From assembly GCA_017463615.1 (NCBI GenBank), contig JAFTOU010000016.1, positions 124,001 to 188,000 on the forward strand: DNA of 64,000 bases, given 5' to 3'. Shown piece after piece: positions 1-7,962 of this stretch. The DNA is from Alistipes sp. Lineage in GTDB: Bacteria > Bacteroidota > Bacteroidia > Bacteroidales > Rikenellaceae. The notes below the pieces were generated by a model. The model was given only the letters and a program-made list of their open reading frames with translations. It had not been told where the DNA came from and ran no database searches. A program made the position numbers and the translations under genes. Position 1 is the first letter of the stretch. Each line of letters begins with the position of its first letter.

Positions 1-1
1 A

Positions 2-66
2 GTCTCTCTCCCGCTACGAAAAAGGAGTGGTTTTTACCACTCCTTTTTTTCGTAGCGGGGAGAGAC
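2..66. terminator. Very strong bidirectional hairpin terminator at window start
   Basis: A nearly perfect inverted repeat runs across positions 2-66. Outer arms GTCTCTC...CGCTACG pair with CGTAGCG...GAGAGAC, and the inner arms GGAGTGGT/ACCACTCC are flanked by A-rich and T-rich tracts, so it can terminate in either direction. The gene it serves on the left lies outside the window. The nested layout, an inner terminator inside longer outer arms, resembles the TACTAA elements that follow at 226 and 363, but the TACTAA apex is missing. Confidence 0.75.
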
Positions 67-225
67 AAGTGTGTTACCTATCCCCCAAACCCCCTTTCTG
101 TAAAGGGGGCTTTAGCTAACGCAGAACTTCTCGCATTAGCGCTATACTACCATATTTTCGTAGACTTGTAACGATTATAAAAGTTTCTCTCCTTTTCTTT
201 TTGCACCCAATCTACCCTCTCGTAC
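67..225. other. Gene-free stretch with a C-rich/G-rich palindrome
   Basis: No coding sequence is seen. Positions about 83-115 hold a small palindrome, CCCCCTTT...AAAGGGGG. A similar CCTCCCTTT...AAAGGGAGG palindrome lies at about 17222-17245. This looks like a short dispersed repeat of unknown role. The rest is AT-rich sequence with no recognisable signal. Confidence 0.4.
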
Positions 226-355
226 AATTTTGGCGTCAGAATGTGCCAGATACGGTGCATCGTGCAAAAAATTAGTGGCGGATAGTACTAAAAAGTACAG
301 CCGCCACTAATATTTAAGGGATGTGCCGTAGGTGGCACATTATCACGCCAAAATT
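226..355 (-). repeat. TACTAA-apex palindromic element, copy A
   Basis: This long imperfect hairpin has outer arms AATTTTGGCGT (226-236) and ACGCCAAAATT (345-355). Next come AATGTGCCA (240-248) with TGGCACATT (333-341), then a ten-pair arm with G-U pairs (252-261 with 320-329), then the inner stem ATTAGTGGCGG (271-281) with CCGCCACTAAT (301-311). The apex is GTACT-AAAA-AGTAC (285-298). Read on the minus strand, the inner stem is followed by a U-run, so it can act as an intrinsic terminator. It stands in tandem behind copy B, which follows tsf. Confidence 0.8.
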
Positions 356-362
356 AAAAATT

Positions 363-476
363 GATTTTAAGGAGGTGGTTACAACGCTCAGCATAAAAAA
401 ACAACGATGGGCTGTACTAAGTCGTACTGCCCATTGTTGTTTTTTATGTTAGTGGCGGTAAACGCCCCTTAAAATC
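363..476 (-). repeat. TACTAA-apex palindromic element, copy B, 3' of tsf
   Basis: Outer arms GATTTTAAGG (363-372) and CCTTAAAATC (467-476) can extend by G-U pairs into flanking A and T runs that reach the tsf stop codon at 482. The inner stem is CATAAAAAAACAACGATGGGC against its complement ending at TTATG. The apex is GTAC-TAAGTC-GTAC. Read in the tsf direction, the inner hairpin is followed by a run of U, so this is the likely tsf transcription terminator. It belongs to the same family as copies at 226, 25662, 36912, 52159, 56491 and 60875. Confidence 0.8.
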
Positions 477-481
477 GGTTT

Positions 482-1318
482 TTATGCCTCGAGAGCAAAA
501 CGCTTGTAAGCCACAACAGTCGCCTCCTTATCGGTACGAGCGAGGAGCTCACGGATAGACTCCTTCTCGCCTACAACTGCCTGGTTGAGCAGGGTGTTCT
601 CCTCGTAGAACTTACGCATCTTACCCTCAGCGATCTTCTCAAGGATAGACTCTGGCTTGTTTGCGTTCTTAGGGTCCTGTTTCATCTGCTCAAGAGCGAT
701 AGCGCGCTCCTTCTCAACGATCTCTGCTGGGCAGTCGTCCACGTCAATTGAGAGTGGAGCCATTGCAGTTGCCTGCATAGCGATCTGCTTTGCAACATCC
801 TCAGCAACCTCCTTGTTGAAACCAAGGATAGTACCGAGCTTCTTGTTGAAGTGAACATAAGCGCAGATATATGGAGCCTCAATGCGAGCGTAGTAAGCCA
901 GCTCACACTTCTCGCCAGTCTGACCTGACTTCTCGGTAACAAGCTCCTCTACGGTACGGCCCTCGCCATTCTTAACTGCGAGCAGTGCGTCGCGGTCAAG
1001 AGCGTCAGCAGCTACTGCGAGCTCAAGGAGCTCGTTTGCAGTTGCAGAGAACTCGCCATTCTGAGCTACGAAGTCGGTCTCACAAGCAAGGCAGAGGATA
1101 TAACCCTTAGTGCCTACGATCTTAGTTACAACAACGCCCTCAGTAGCGTTACGGTCTGCACGCTTTGCAACGATAAGCTTACCCTTCTCGCGGATAATAT
1201 CCTGTGCACGCTCAAAATCGCCCTCAGCCTCCATAAGAGCCTTCTTGCAATCCATCATACCGGCACCGGTCATCTTGCGGAGCTTCATTACATCAGCTGC
1301 CTTAATTTCTATTGCCAT
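482..1318 (-). CDS. tsf: Elongation factor Ts
   Basis: This is the guanine-nucleotide exchange factor that recharges EF-Tu with GTP during translation. The protein has 278 residues, a normal length for Bacteroidetes. The N-terminal UBA-like segment contains MTGAGMMDCKKAL at 16-28. The diagnostic TDFVAQN motif that contacts EF-Tu lies at 81-87. It follows rpsB by 32 bases in the same direction, the classic rpsB-tsf pairing, and is probably co-transcribed with it. The start MAIEIKAADV matches the usual EF-Ts start. The stop codon is followed at once by palindromic element copy B, the likely terminator. Confidence 0.98.
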   Translation of the reverse strand: MAIEIKAADVMKLRKMTGAGMMDCKKALMEAEGDFERAQDIIREKGKLIVAKRADRNATEGVVVTKIVGTKGYILCLACETDFVAQNGEFSATANELLELAVAADALDRDALLAVKNGEGRTVEELVTEKSGQTGEKCELAYYARIEAPYICAYVHFNKKLGTILGFNKEVAEDVAKQIAMQATAMAPLSIDVDDCPAEIVEKERAIALEQMKQDPKNANKPESILEKIAEGKMRKFYEENTLLNQAVVGEKESIRELLARTDKEATVVAYKRFALEA

Positions 1319-1350
1319 AATAATTGTCTGTTTTAACGGTTGGTTAATAA

Positions 1351-2193
1351 TTACTCAGCCTGCTCAGTTGAAGCAACGATCTCTGCCGCTGCTGCCTCCT
1401 GTGCATCTACTGCAGCCTTTACGCCGCGCTTTACACGGGTTTTGCCCTGGCGAGCAGGAGCCTCAGTGTTAGCCTCAGCCTCTGTCTCTGCCTTCTCGCG
1501 CTCGAGCTTGCGCTCCTCAAGACCCTCTGCGATAGCACCGCAAACTACATCAAGAACAAGAGCGATTGACTTTGCCGCATCGTCATTTGCAGGGATTACA
1601 TAATCAATGTCGGTTGGATCACAACAAGTATCTACCATTGCAAATACAGGGATGTTCAAACGCTTTGCCTCGCGTACTGCGTTCTGCTCCTTCTGCACAT
1701 CAATAACGAAGAGTGCAGCTGGAAGACGGTTGAGGTCAGCAATTGAGCCGAGGTTTCTCTCCAGCTTAGCGCGCTGGCGAGAGATCTGGAGCTTCTCACG
1801 CTTAGAGAAGTTCTCAAAAAGACCGTCAGCAATCTGCTTGTCGATGGTTGCCATCTTCTTAACGGCCTTACGTATAGTTGGGAAGTTTGTCAGCATACCA
1901 CCAGCCCAACGCTCAGTAACGTAAGGCATGGTTACTGCTGCTACCTTTTCGGCAACAATATCCTTAGCTTGTTTCTTGGTTGCAACGAACAACACGCGAC
2001 GACCGCTCTTTGCGATCTGCTTGAGTGCTGCAGCTGCCTCATCAAGCTTCACTACTGTCTTGTGAAGGTCGATGATGTGGATGCCGTTCTTCTCCATAAA
2101 GATATATGGTGCCATTCTTGGGTTCCACTTGCGCTTCAAGTGACCAAAGTGAACGCCGGCCTCCAAAAGTGTATTAAAATCTGTACGAGCCAT
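1351..2193 (-). CDS. rpsB: 30S ribosomal protein S2
   Basis: S2 is a small-subunit protein on the solvent side of the 30S head-body junction, needed for S1 binding. The 280-residue product opens with LLEAGVHFGHLKRKWNPRM, the conserved S2 start, and has the PTIRKAVKKM and NRLPAALFVIDVQKEQNAV blocks. A charged, Ala/Glu-rich tail from about 225 to the end extends beyond the usual S2 core. It lies upstream of tsf in one transcription unit. The 177-base leader between it and rpsI carries stem-loops and may host autoregulation by S2. Confidence 0.98.
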   Translation of the reverse strand: MARTDFNTLLEAGVHFGHLKRKWNPRMAPYIFMEKNGIHIIDLHKTVVKLDEAAAALKQIAKSGRRVLFVATKKQAKDIVAEKVAAVTMPYVTERWAGGMLTNFPTIRKAVKKMATIDKQIADGLFENFSKREKLQISRQRAKLERNLGSIADLNRLPAALFVIDVQKEQNAVREAKRLNIPVFAMVDTCCDPTDIDYVIPANDDAAKSIALVLDVVCGAIAEGLEERKLEREKAETEAEANTEAPARQGKTRVKRGVKAAVDAQEAAAAEIVASTEQAE

Positions 2194-2370
2194 TTTAATT
2201 CTCTGTTTTTTTGTTTGTTTTTTACTCTTTATTTCAACTCAGCAAGTAGCTAAACGATCTGCTGAGTTTTCCGCGACAGGGCAACCAACTGGTAGTACAT
2301 AAATATATATTGTAGTCTTGTTGGTTTGCAACCCATGTCGTGCTTTGCCGAAATAGTTGGTCGGTAAGGA
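2194..2370 (-). promoter_or_regulatory. Structured leader of rpsB (candidate S2-responsive RNA)
   Basis: The gap between rpsI and rpsB can fold on the minus-strand transcript into two helices. One pairs GGGCAACCAAC (2279-2289) with GTTGGTTTGCAACCC (2320-2334), with a few bulged bases. The other is a perfect nine-pair stem, AACTCAGCA (2236-2244) with TGCTGAGTT (2260-2268), close to the rpsB start. Ribosomal-protein leaders are often autoregulatory. I cannot match this to a named Rfam family, so the function is inference. Confidence 0.4.
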
Positions 2371-2757
2371 TTAACGCTTACTGAACTGGAACTTACGGCG
2401 TGCGCCTGGCTGACCTGGCTTCTTACGCTCAACCTCACGGGAATCACGAGTAAGGAAACCGTTCTTCTTCAGAACAGCGCGGTACTCCGGATTGATCTCG
2501 CACAGTGCGCGAGCGATACCCATACGAGCTGCCTCAGCCTGACCCTTGATACCACCACCAACGAGGTTGATCATTACATCAAAGTTCTCGGTGGTCTCGG
2601 TAACGAGCAGCGGCTGCTTTACCTCATACTGAAGGATATTCAGTGGGAAGTAAACCTCAAGCTCCTTCTGGTTGATTGTAATTTTACCTGTACCAGCCTT
2701 CACGAATACGCGAGCAACAGCAGCCTTACGGCGACCAACAGTGTTTACAACTTCCAT
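2371..2757 (-). CDS. rpsI: 30S ribosomal protein S9
   Basis: S9 is a small-subunit head protein whose C-terminal tail reaches the P-site tRNA. The product has 128 residues. It shows the N-terminal VGRRKAAVARVFVKAGTG, the central GGGIKGQAEAARMGIARAL block and the basic tail RKKPGQPGARRKFQFSKR ending in the near-invariant Lys-Arg. It starts five bases after the rplM stop codon, the universal rplM-rpsI operon arrangement. Confidence 0.98.
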   Translation of the reverse strand: MEVVNTVGRRKAAVARVFVKAGTGKITINQKELEVYFPLNILQYEVKQPLLVTETTENFDVMINLVGGGIKGQAEAARMGIARALCEINPEYRAVLKKNGFLTRDSREVERKKPGQPGARRKFQFSKR

Positions 2758-2762
2758 AATGT

Positions 2763-3218
2763 TTACTTAATCTCGTTTAACTTAATTGACTTAGGGTTCT
2801 GTGCAGCGTGAGGGTGCTCAGCGCCAGCATAAACCTTCAGATTTTTCAAAATAGCTGCGCCGAGGCGAGTCTTAGGGAGCATACCCTTTACAGCCTCCTC
2901 AATTACAGCTGTAGGCTTGCGGGTGAGAAGATCAGCTGGAGTAGCGAAACGCTGACCACCCGGATAGCCGGTGTGACGAACATAGACCTTGTCGGTCAAC
3001 TTCTTGCCTGTGAGCTTCACCTTGTCAGCGTTGATAACGATCACATAGTCACCGCAATCAACGTGTGGAGTGTAGCCAGGCTTGTTCTTACCGCACAGAA
3101 TCTTCGCGATCTGTGAGGCTAAACGACCCAACACCTCATTAGTTGCATCGATTACTACCCACTCCTTGGTAACTGTCGCTGCATTCAATGAGACTGTCTT
3201 GTAGCTTAATGAATCCAT
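2763..3218 (-). CDS. rplM: 50S ribosomal protein L13
   Basis: L13 is an early-assembly protein of the large subunit. The 151-residue product has the conserved WVVIDATNEVLGRLASQIAKIL segment near the N-terminus and VYAGAEHPHAAQNP near the C-terminus. The N-terminal extension MDSLSYKTVSLNAATVTKE is typical of Bacteroidetes L13. It is the first gene of the rplM-rpsI-rpsB-tsf block. Its promoter -7 box is at 3278-3285. Confidence 0.98.
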   Translation of the reverse strand: MDSLSYKTVSLNAATVTKEWVVIDATNEVLGRLASQIAKILCGKNKPGYTPHVDCGDYVIVINADKVKLTGKKLTDKVYVRHTGYPGGQRFATPADLLTRKPTAVIEEAVKGMLPKTRLGAAILKNLKVYAGAEHPHAAQNPKSIKLNEIK

Positions 3219-3257
3219 TTGTTAAAATAATACTTGTTGTTAATAATATAATCCAAC

Positions 3258-3285
3258 CTCGCACAGTTGCGAGTGCGCAAAGGTA
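3258..3285 (-). promoter_or_regulatory. rplM promoter -7 box and leader hairpin
   Basis: On the minus strand TACCTTTG (3278-3285) fits the Bacteroidetes TAnnTTTG -7 box. Just downstream the leader holds a perfect six-pair stem with a four-base loop, CTCGCA-CAGT-TGCGAG on the plus strand (3258-3273). The hairpin would sit near the 5' end of the rplM mRNA and may regulate the operon. Its ligand is unknown. Confidence 0.6.
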
Positions 3286-3434
3286 ATACAATTTTCTGAA
3301 TTACACAACATTTCACCATAAATTAAAATTTTTTACTTTTTTTCTTATGCAACTTTCACCAGCAAGCTGTCGTTACGAAAAAACAGAGGGCATCACCTGG
3401 CTAACGCAGTCAAAAAGTATACCTTATATAAAAA

Positions 3435-3464
3435 AATAAGAGTTGCCCGAGGACAACTCTTATT
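3435..3464 (-). terminator. Intrinsic terminator of the fimbrillin-like gene
   Basis: A perfect 11-pair stem, AATAAGAGTTG (3435-3445) with CAACTCTTATT (3454-3464), has an eight-base loop. Read on the minus strand it is followed by a run of T, and it lies 18 bases after the stop codon of the lipoprotein gene that begins at 4852. Confidence 0.85.
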
Positions 3465-3481
3465 CTTTGACCAATCTGTGA

Positions 3482-4852
3482 CTACTCGCCGTCAATGTAG
3501 TAGATGTATACATTTGGAGAGTTTGACGAGGAGTTGGTAATCTCAAATCTATAACTTGAGTTGTAGAACAGATAACGATCACCAGCCTCGTTGCTAATGA
3601 GCTTAGATGCGCCACTTTCAAGTGTCAATGTCCAAGATGCAGCGCTATCCAATGTCTCCTGGAAGCCTACCTTCTTTGCCCAAGCGCTACTATCAAATGA
3701 GCTAAAGAGGTAACCAGAATCACACTTGAAGGCGAAAGTACCCTCCGTTACACCCTGCTCTACAGTAAATACTGCTGCATTAGATGGCAGGTTTTCTGGC
3801 AGAATCTGAGGGCCTGCAGAGATAGTAAACATTGATGTTGAAGAGATACTGTCTGAGTTATAAGCTTCGTTAGCAAGCACCTTACCAGAAGAAGTATTAT
3901 TCTTTCTATTCGCAAAAACAACCTTATCGCCTACGGTGAGCTGTGAGGCGTCGGTGAGCAGGTTGTAGACAACTGGCTTCTCTGCCACCTTGAGGTCGCT
4001 TACGCTGAAGCGAGCGATGTTGGCACGCTCAAACTTGAGAGGCTTCTCAACGCCGGTCATATCTACGGTCTTAGTGTAGTCGTTCTTGTCGGTTACGACG
4101 GTTACGGTGAACGAGCTGCCGCTAAAGTCGGTAGGTGCAGCGGTAAACCAGAGTGACTCCTCGCCAGTAGCTACGCGGTCATTGAGGTTGAGGGTGATAT
4201 CCTCGTAGTTGTTGTAGAACTTAGCATTATCCAGAGTACCAGCCTCGTGAAGCACAACAGACATAGTACCTGCAGGCTTAGCAGGAGAGGAGAATGTTAC
4301 GCTCTCAATCTTCTCGCCAGCAGGGATGCCCTTAATGGTCATATTTACGATAGCAACGAGGCGAGAGAATGTAAAGTTTACAGTTGATGGAGTACCCTCT
4401 ACGGTCACTGGCTCCTTAGACACAAGGATGTCGGCTGCAGGGTCGTAGCTACTCGCTGTAGGGGTCTGCGACTGCGGAACGGTGAGGGAGATAGAGTTGT
4501 TTGAGACATACTTGTATTCGTATGGGTAGAAAGCGCCGAAGGTATAGCTGCTTGCGCCCTCAGTTGCAGTGTAGTCGGCAGTAAAGCGTGCGGCGCTATT
4601 CTCCGAAACGGTGTACTCGTCGTTGGTACCAGTGAACTTACGGCTACCGCTATTCTGGTCGGCGAAGTATACGATACCGAGCTTATCGCCGCTCTGGCTC
4701 CAGTAAATCTTGTCGCCCTCAACGAAGGTACGGGTAGCATCGTCTGCAACCTCAACTGCGAGGGTCATACTCTTCTCAGGTGCTGAAACAGCATCCTTAG
4801 CACAGCTGCACAACAGGCAAGCTGCTGCAAAAATTAGATAGAAAAATCTCAT
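3482..4852 (-). CDS. Fimbrillin-like surface lipoprotein
   Basis: This 456-residue protein has a lipoprotein signal peptide ending LLCSC, with Cys17 as the lipidation site, so it should be outer-membrane anchored. The N-terminal half carries the signature of the fimbrillin (Mfa/FimA-like) families: DATRTFVEGDKIYWSQSGDKLGI near 38-60, VPQSQTP near 124, and a repeated beta-sandwich region. The C-terminal third, from about 290, is a separate beta-rich domain of no known function. A 50-residue peptide gene lies just upstream and is probably co-transcribed. Likely a component of type V pilus-like adhesins or a free surface protein; the exact role is unknown. Confidence 0.75.
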   Translation of the reverse strand: MRFFYLIFAAACLLCSCAKDAVSAPEKSMTLAVEVADDATRTFVEGDKIYWSQSGDKLGIVYFADQNSGSRKFTGTNDEYTVSENSAARFTADYTATEGASSYTFGAFYPYEYKYVSNNSISLTVPQSQTPTASSYDPAADILVSKEPVTVEGTPSTVNFTFSRLVAIVNMTIKGIPAGEKIESVTFSSPAKPAGTMSVVLHEAGTLDNAKFYNNYEDITLNLNDRVATGEESLWFTAAPTDFSGSSFTVTVVTDKNDYTKTVDMTGVEKPLKFERANIARFSVSDLKVAEKPVVYNLLTDASQLTVGDKVVFANRKNNTSSGKVLANEAYNSDSISSTSMFTISAGPQILPENLPSNAAVFTVEQGVTEGTFAFKCDSGYLFSSFDSSAWAKKVGFQETLDSAASWTLTLESGASKLISNEAGDRYLFYNSSYRFEITNSSSNSPNVYIYYIDGE

Positions 4853-4863
4853 AACCCAACCAA

Positions 4864-5016
4864 TTAAAATTCACCAAAATCATTAACACCTGGCTCCTCT
4901 CCCGGAGCACCTACGCCAGAGAGTGTAAAACCAGCCTCTGCGGCAAACTCGTTGATAACGAGCTCTGGTGCAAGATAGCTTCTATCTGCGCCACAATTTG
5001 AATTGTTCTTTACCAT
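4864..5016 (-). CDS. Small 50-residue protein upstream of fimbrillin-like gene
   Basis: An ATG at 5014-5016 opens a 50-codon frame ending TAA at 4864-4866. It encodes a peptide with the core YLAPELVINEFAAEAGFTLS and an acidic, Gly/Pro-rich tail ending in NDFGEF. There is no signal peptide and no Cys-lipobox. A similar peptide (LERGFASS core, acidic tail) lies at 48492-48626, also just before a fimbrillin-like lipoprotein. I know of short proteins with this 'E-GF-x-S' pattern in Bacteroidales but no function. The -7 box TACCTTTG at 5048-5055 (minus) gives it a promoter, so it is probably real. Confidence 0.65.
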   Translation of the reverse strand: MVKNNSNCGADRSYLAPELVINEFAAEAGFTLSGVGAPGEEPGVNDFGEF

Positions 5017-5428
5017 ATTACTATATTAAATAAGGAATATTTTGGCGCAAAGGTAGCAAAAAATAATTACAAATTATAACCCGAGCAAAATAAAATTATA
5101 AAAAGCAGAAAAAATCGTCCCTTTTAGGGGTATCAACGCGAAACTATCGCGGTATAGAATATGCAGATTTTGTCATCAAACGACAAAGTCCATTTAATCT
5201 ATACTATTGGTTTTCAGAGTATTGCATCGTTTTGAATATTGATGCAAACAAAAACAAACAATAGCTACAATAATTTCAGCCCATCTCCCGCTCAAAAAGT
5301 GCGAAAAAATATCCCAAAAGTGGCGCTACACAGAGACTTAGAATATTTTTTTATAAAATATTTCATCCCTTGCGATTTTTATATATATTTGCAACCTGAA
5401 TGAGCATTTTATAAAAAATTATAACCAA
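5017..5428. promoter_or_regulatory. Divergent intergenic region with two promoters
   Basis: This gene-free stretch separates the minus-strand peptide/fimbrillin pair from the plus-strand lipoprotein pair. It holds a minus-strand -7 box, TACCTTTG (5048-5055), and a plus-strand box, TATATTTG (5384-5391), the latter 37 bases before the start at 5429. The middle (about 5060-5340) is AT-rich, with no ORF or long repeat that I can see. Confidence 0.6.
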
Positions 5429-7960
5429 ATGAAAAAGAATTTTTATGCATTGGCTGCACTTGCAGCTGCGTTGCTACTCTCTCCATCGTGCACCGACCCG
5501 GAGCCGATTGATAACGAGCAGAGTGTAACAGTTATGGCAACATTGGAGAATGCGCGTCAGTGGAGCGCTGGCGATGAGGTTGTGATTAACAACTCTAAGT
5601 ATACCATCACTGAGGGTGGTAGCTCAACCGCAACTATTGAGAATGTAGCAAAGGCTGACTACTACTATGCTGCATACGACATTGGCAATGGTACTATTGA
5701 TGGCACAACGCTCACCTTCACCGTTCCGCAGATGCAGGGCACGGCTATAGATGTACCGCAGCCGATGGTTGCATCCAATGGTAACGCCAACCTCTCTTTC
5801 AAGAATCTGCTCGGAACCCTCCGCCTCAACATCAGCGGCCAGGGCACTATCCGTCGCGCAGTAGTGAGCTGCCCTACCACCCCTATCGCGGGCGAGGGTA
5901 GCGCATCGTTAGACTTCTCAGGCGCACCGATACTTGACATTGCATCGGATGGCAGCCGCTCAATCACTGTAGACCTCGGCGAGGGCGTTGTTCTGCCAGC
6001 AGAGGTAGAACTTGTTCTGCCAGCGATGTCGTACAGCGGTTTTGCTGTAGCTCTCTATGCTGCAGACGACCAGATTATGAGCGCAAAGACGCTCTCTGCT
6101 ATGGATATTCGTCGTGGCGAGGTTGTAAGCGCAGAGGTTGAGTACGAGCCAGATGGCGAGGCACCAATCTACCTCACCGCAACCCTTGAGGCTGATGCTA
6201 CGGGTGTGGCAAATAGCTGGACTGCAGCCTCTACACTCTATGTAAACGGCACTCCTGCACAGCTTGCAGGCGGTCAGGGCACCGCTACGGGCGAGTTCGG
6301 TCCTGTATCTACTGCCGAGGTGTACTACGCATCAACCTCCTCAGCTTCGGTTAATGGACTGAGCGGTCAGACTATGCGCGTAACCATCCCTACAACACAG
6401 CGCTACGCCGCTACCCTATCTACCCTCAACCCAGCTGTGGGCAAGAGCACGACAAACAATATTGAGCTCAGCTACCTTGCAGGTGTGGTATCTGTAGATG
6501 TTGTAGGTCCGCATGTCCTTAGAGACATCACCCTCTCGGGCGTAAATAACCGCCGCCTCTCAGGCTCTGGCGTGGTGGATATGTCTACCGCAACAAGCCG
6601 TCTGTCGCTCAACGCCGACGCATCTAAGGATGTGGTGGTAGATTGCGGCACTGCAGGTGTGAATATTGAGGCTGGCGCAACATTCCGATTTGTAATTCCT
6701 GCCGAGGAGTATGCCGACGGCTTTACCCTCTCTATGACAGATAGCAACGGTCAGAGCTTCTCTACAGAGATTGCAGGTTGCACCGTTACTCGCAACGGCA
6801 TAACCTCCTTAGGTTCAGTTGCTTGGGAGAGTGCGCAGGGTGACGACAACAACCTGAGCAAGCTCGGCTGTGCAAACTGCTACATGGTACACATGGCGGG
6901 CGAGTACACCTTCAAGACCCGTCTTGTAGACAACACTCCAGTGAACAACATCGCCAAGGCAGACTGGCTCTGGGTATCGGCCGTAGAGGGTCAGCAGGGC
7001 AATGCGCTTATCTCGGACATCAAGTATGCCGATGGCACTATCACCTTCACCGCCTCTGAGCACGAGGGTAACGCCCTGATTGCAGCCTTTGACGCTGAGG
7101 GTAACATCGTATGGTCTTGGCACATCTGGCTTACCGACAAGCCTGAGACCTTTGACTATCAGAACAACGCCGTGCCTATGAGCAACGGTCAGACCGACGG
7201 CTACTACTGCATGGACCGCAACCTCGGCGCTACAGATGCAACAGCACTGGGTGGTTACGAGACCTTCGGACTCTACTACCAGTGGGGTCGTAAGGATCCA
7301 TTTATTGGCGATATTACCGAGGAGCGTACACGCGACACCGAGGTTGGTGGCTGGAAGGATGTTGTCCCTGCCTTTGGTAACAGCGCACAGCGCACCGTAT
7401 GCAACAGCGCATACACTCAGGCGGCGTGGTTGAGCGTACCTTCATCCATTGAGATTGGCTCTATCGCCTACGCTACTGCCCACCCAATGACATTTATGTA
7501 TGCCGACCCTACAGGCAGCAAGTCCAACTGGCTGCACAAGGACAACCTCGGCGCTGAGAAGAACAACATCCTCTACGATGTGGACAAGAGCCTCTGGCGT
7601 CCATTCCAGAAGAGCAACTACGACCCATGTCCAGTGGGCTATCAGGTACCACGCAAGGCTATGTGGGTAGCACTGGTAAGCGAGAACAGTGTATACACCC
7701 AGTACAAGGGTTTTGTAAACACTACAGAGCTTGGTGGTCAGGTATGGTATCCATCTGCTGGCTACCGTGGCGCACACCCTTCAGACTGCGGCTCGTTGAT
7801 GAGCGTACAGAACGAGAACGGCTTTGTAAAGCTCTGGAGCTCCGAGATGGAGGCTGCCGAGAGTGCATACTGCTTCTCATTCTCAGACCCTACATACTAC
7901 GCAGCAAGTGGTGCAAACTGGGGCTATGGATATAATGTAAGATGTGTTAAAGCGTACTAA
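5429..7960 (+). CDS. Lipoprotein with fimbrillin-like repeats and C-terminal FISUMP domain
   Basis: The 843-residue product has a lipoprotein signal (AALAAALLLSPSC, Cys21). Residues about 25-240 and 250-470 look like two copies of a fimbrillin-like beta domain, each with an '-W-AG/AS-' start and a 'VPQMQ/IPTTQ' block. From about 475 to the end is a region resembling the Fibrobacter succinogenes major paralogous (FISUMP) domain: CMDRNLGA near 590, YYQWGRKDPF near 612, CPVGYQVP near 733, LWSSE near 810 and the terminal VRCVKAY. This is a secreted surface protein, possibly binding polysaccharide or host ligands. The next lipoprotein starts two bases later, so the two form an operon. Confidence 0.8.
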   Translation: MKKNFYALAALAAALLLSPSCTDPEPIDNEQSVTVMATLENARQWSAGDEVVINNSKYTITEGGSSTATIENVAKADYYYAAYDIGNGTIDGTTLTFTVPQMQGTAIDVPQPMVASNGNANLSFKNLLGTLRLNISGQGTIRRAVVSCPTTPIAGEGSASLDFSGAPILDIASDGSRSITVDLGEGVVLPAEVELVLPAMSYSGFAVALYAADDQIMSAKTLSAMDIRRGEVVSAEVEYEPDGEAPIYLTATLEADATGVANSWTAASTLYVNGTPAQLAGGQGTATGEFGPVSTAEVYYASTSSASVNGLSGQTMRVTIPTTQRYAATLSTLNPAVGKSTTNNIELSYLAGVVSVDVVGPHVLRDITLSGVNNRRLSGSGVVDMSTATSRLSLNADASKDVVVDCGTAGVNIEAGATFRFVIPAEEYADGFTLSMTDSNGQSFSTEIAGCTVTRNGITSLGSVAWESAQGDDNNLSKLGCANCYMVHMAGEYTFKTRLVDNTPVNNIAKADWLWVSAVEGQQGNALISDIKYADGTITFTASEHEGNALIAAFDAEGNIVWSWHIWLTDKPETFDYQNNAVPMSNGQTDGYYCMDRNLGATDATALGGYETFGLYYQWGRKDPFIGDITEERTRDTEVGGWKDVVPAFGNSAQRTVCNSAYTQAAWLSVPSSIEIGSIAYATAHPMTFMYADPTGSKSNWLHKDNLGAEKNNILYDVDKSLWRPFQKSNYDPCPVGYQVPRKAMWVALVSENSVYTQYKGFVNTTELGGQVWYPSAGYRGAHPSDCGSLMSVQNENGFVKLWSSEMEAAESAYCFSFSDPTYYAASGANWGYGYNVRCVKAY

Positions 7961-7962
7961 AG

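Noticed and set aside
226..476. Tandem TACTAA elements A and B as a tRNA, tmRNA or riboswitch
   Set aside because: No cloverleaf, no tag-peptide frame and no known aptamer core; the nested stems and T-run fit terminator-type palindromes.
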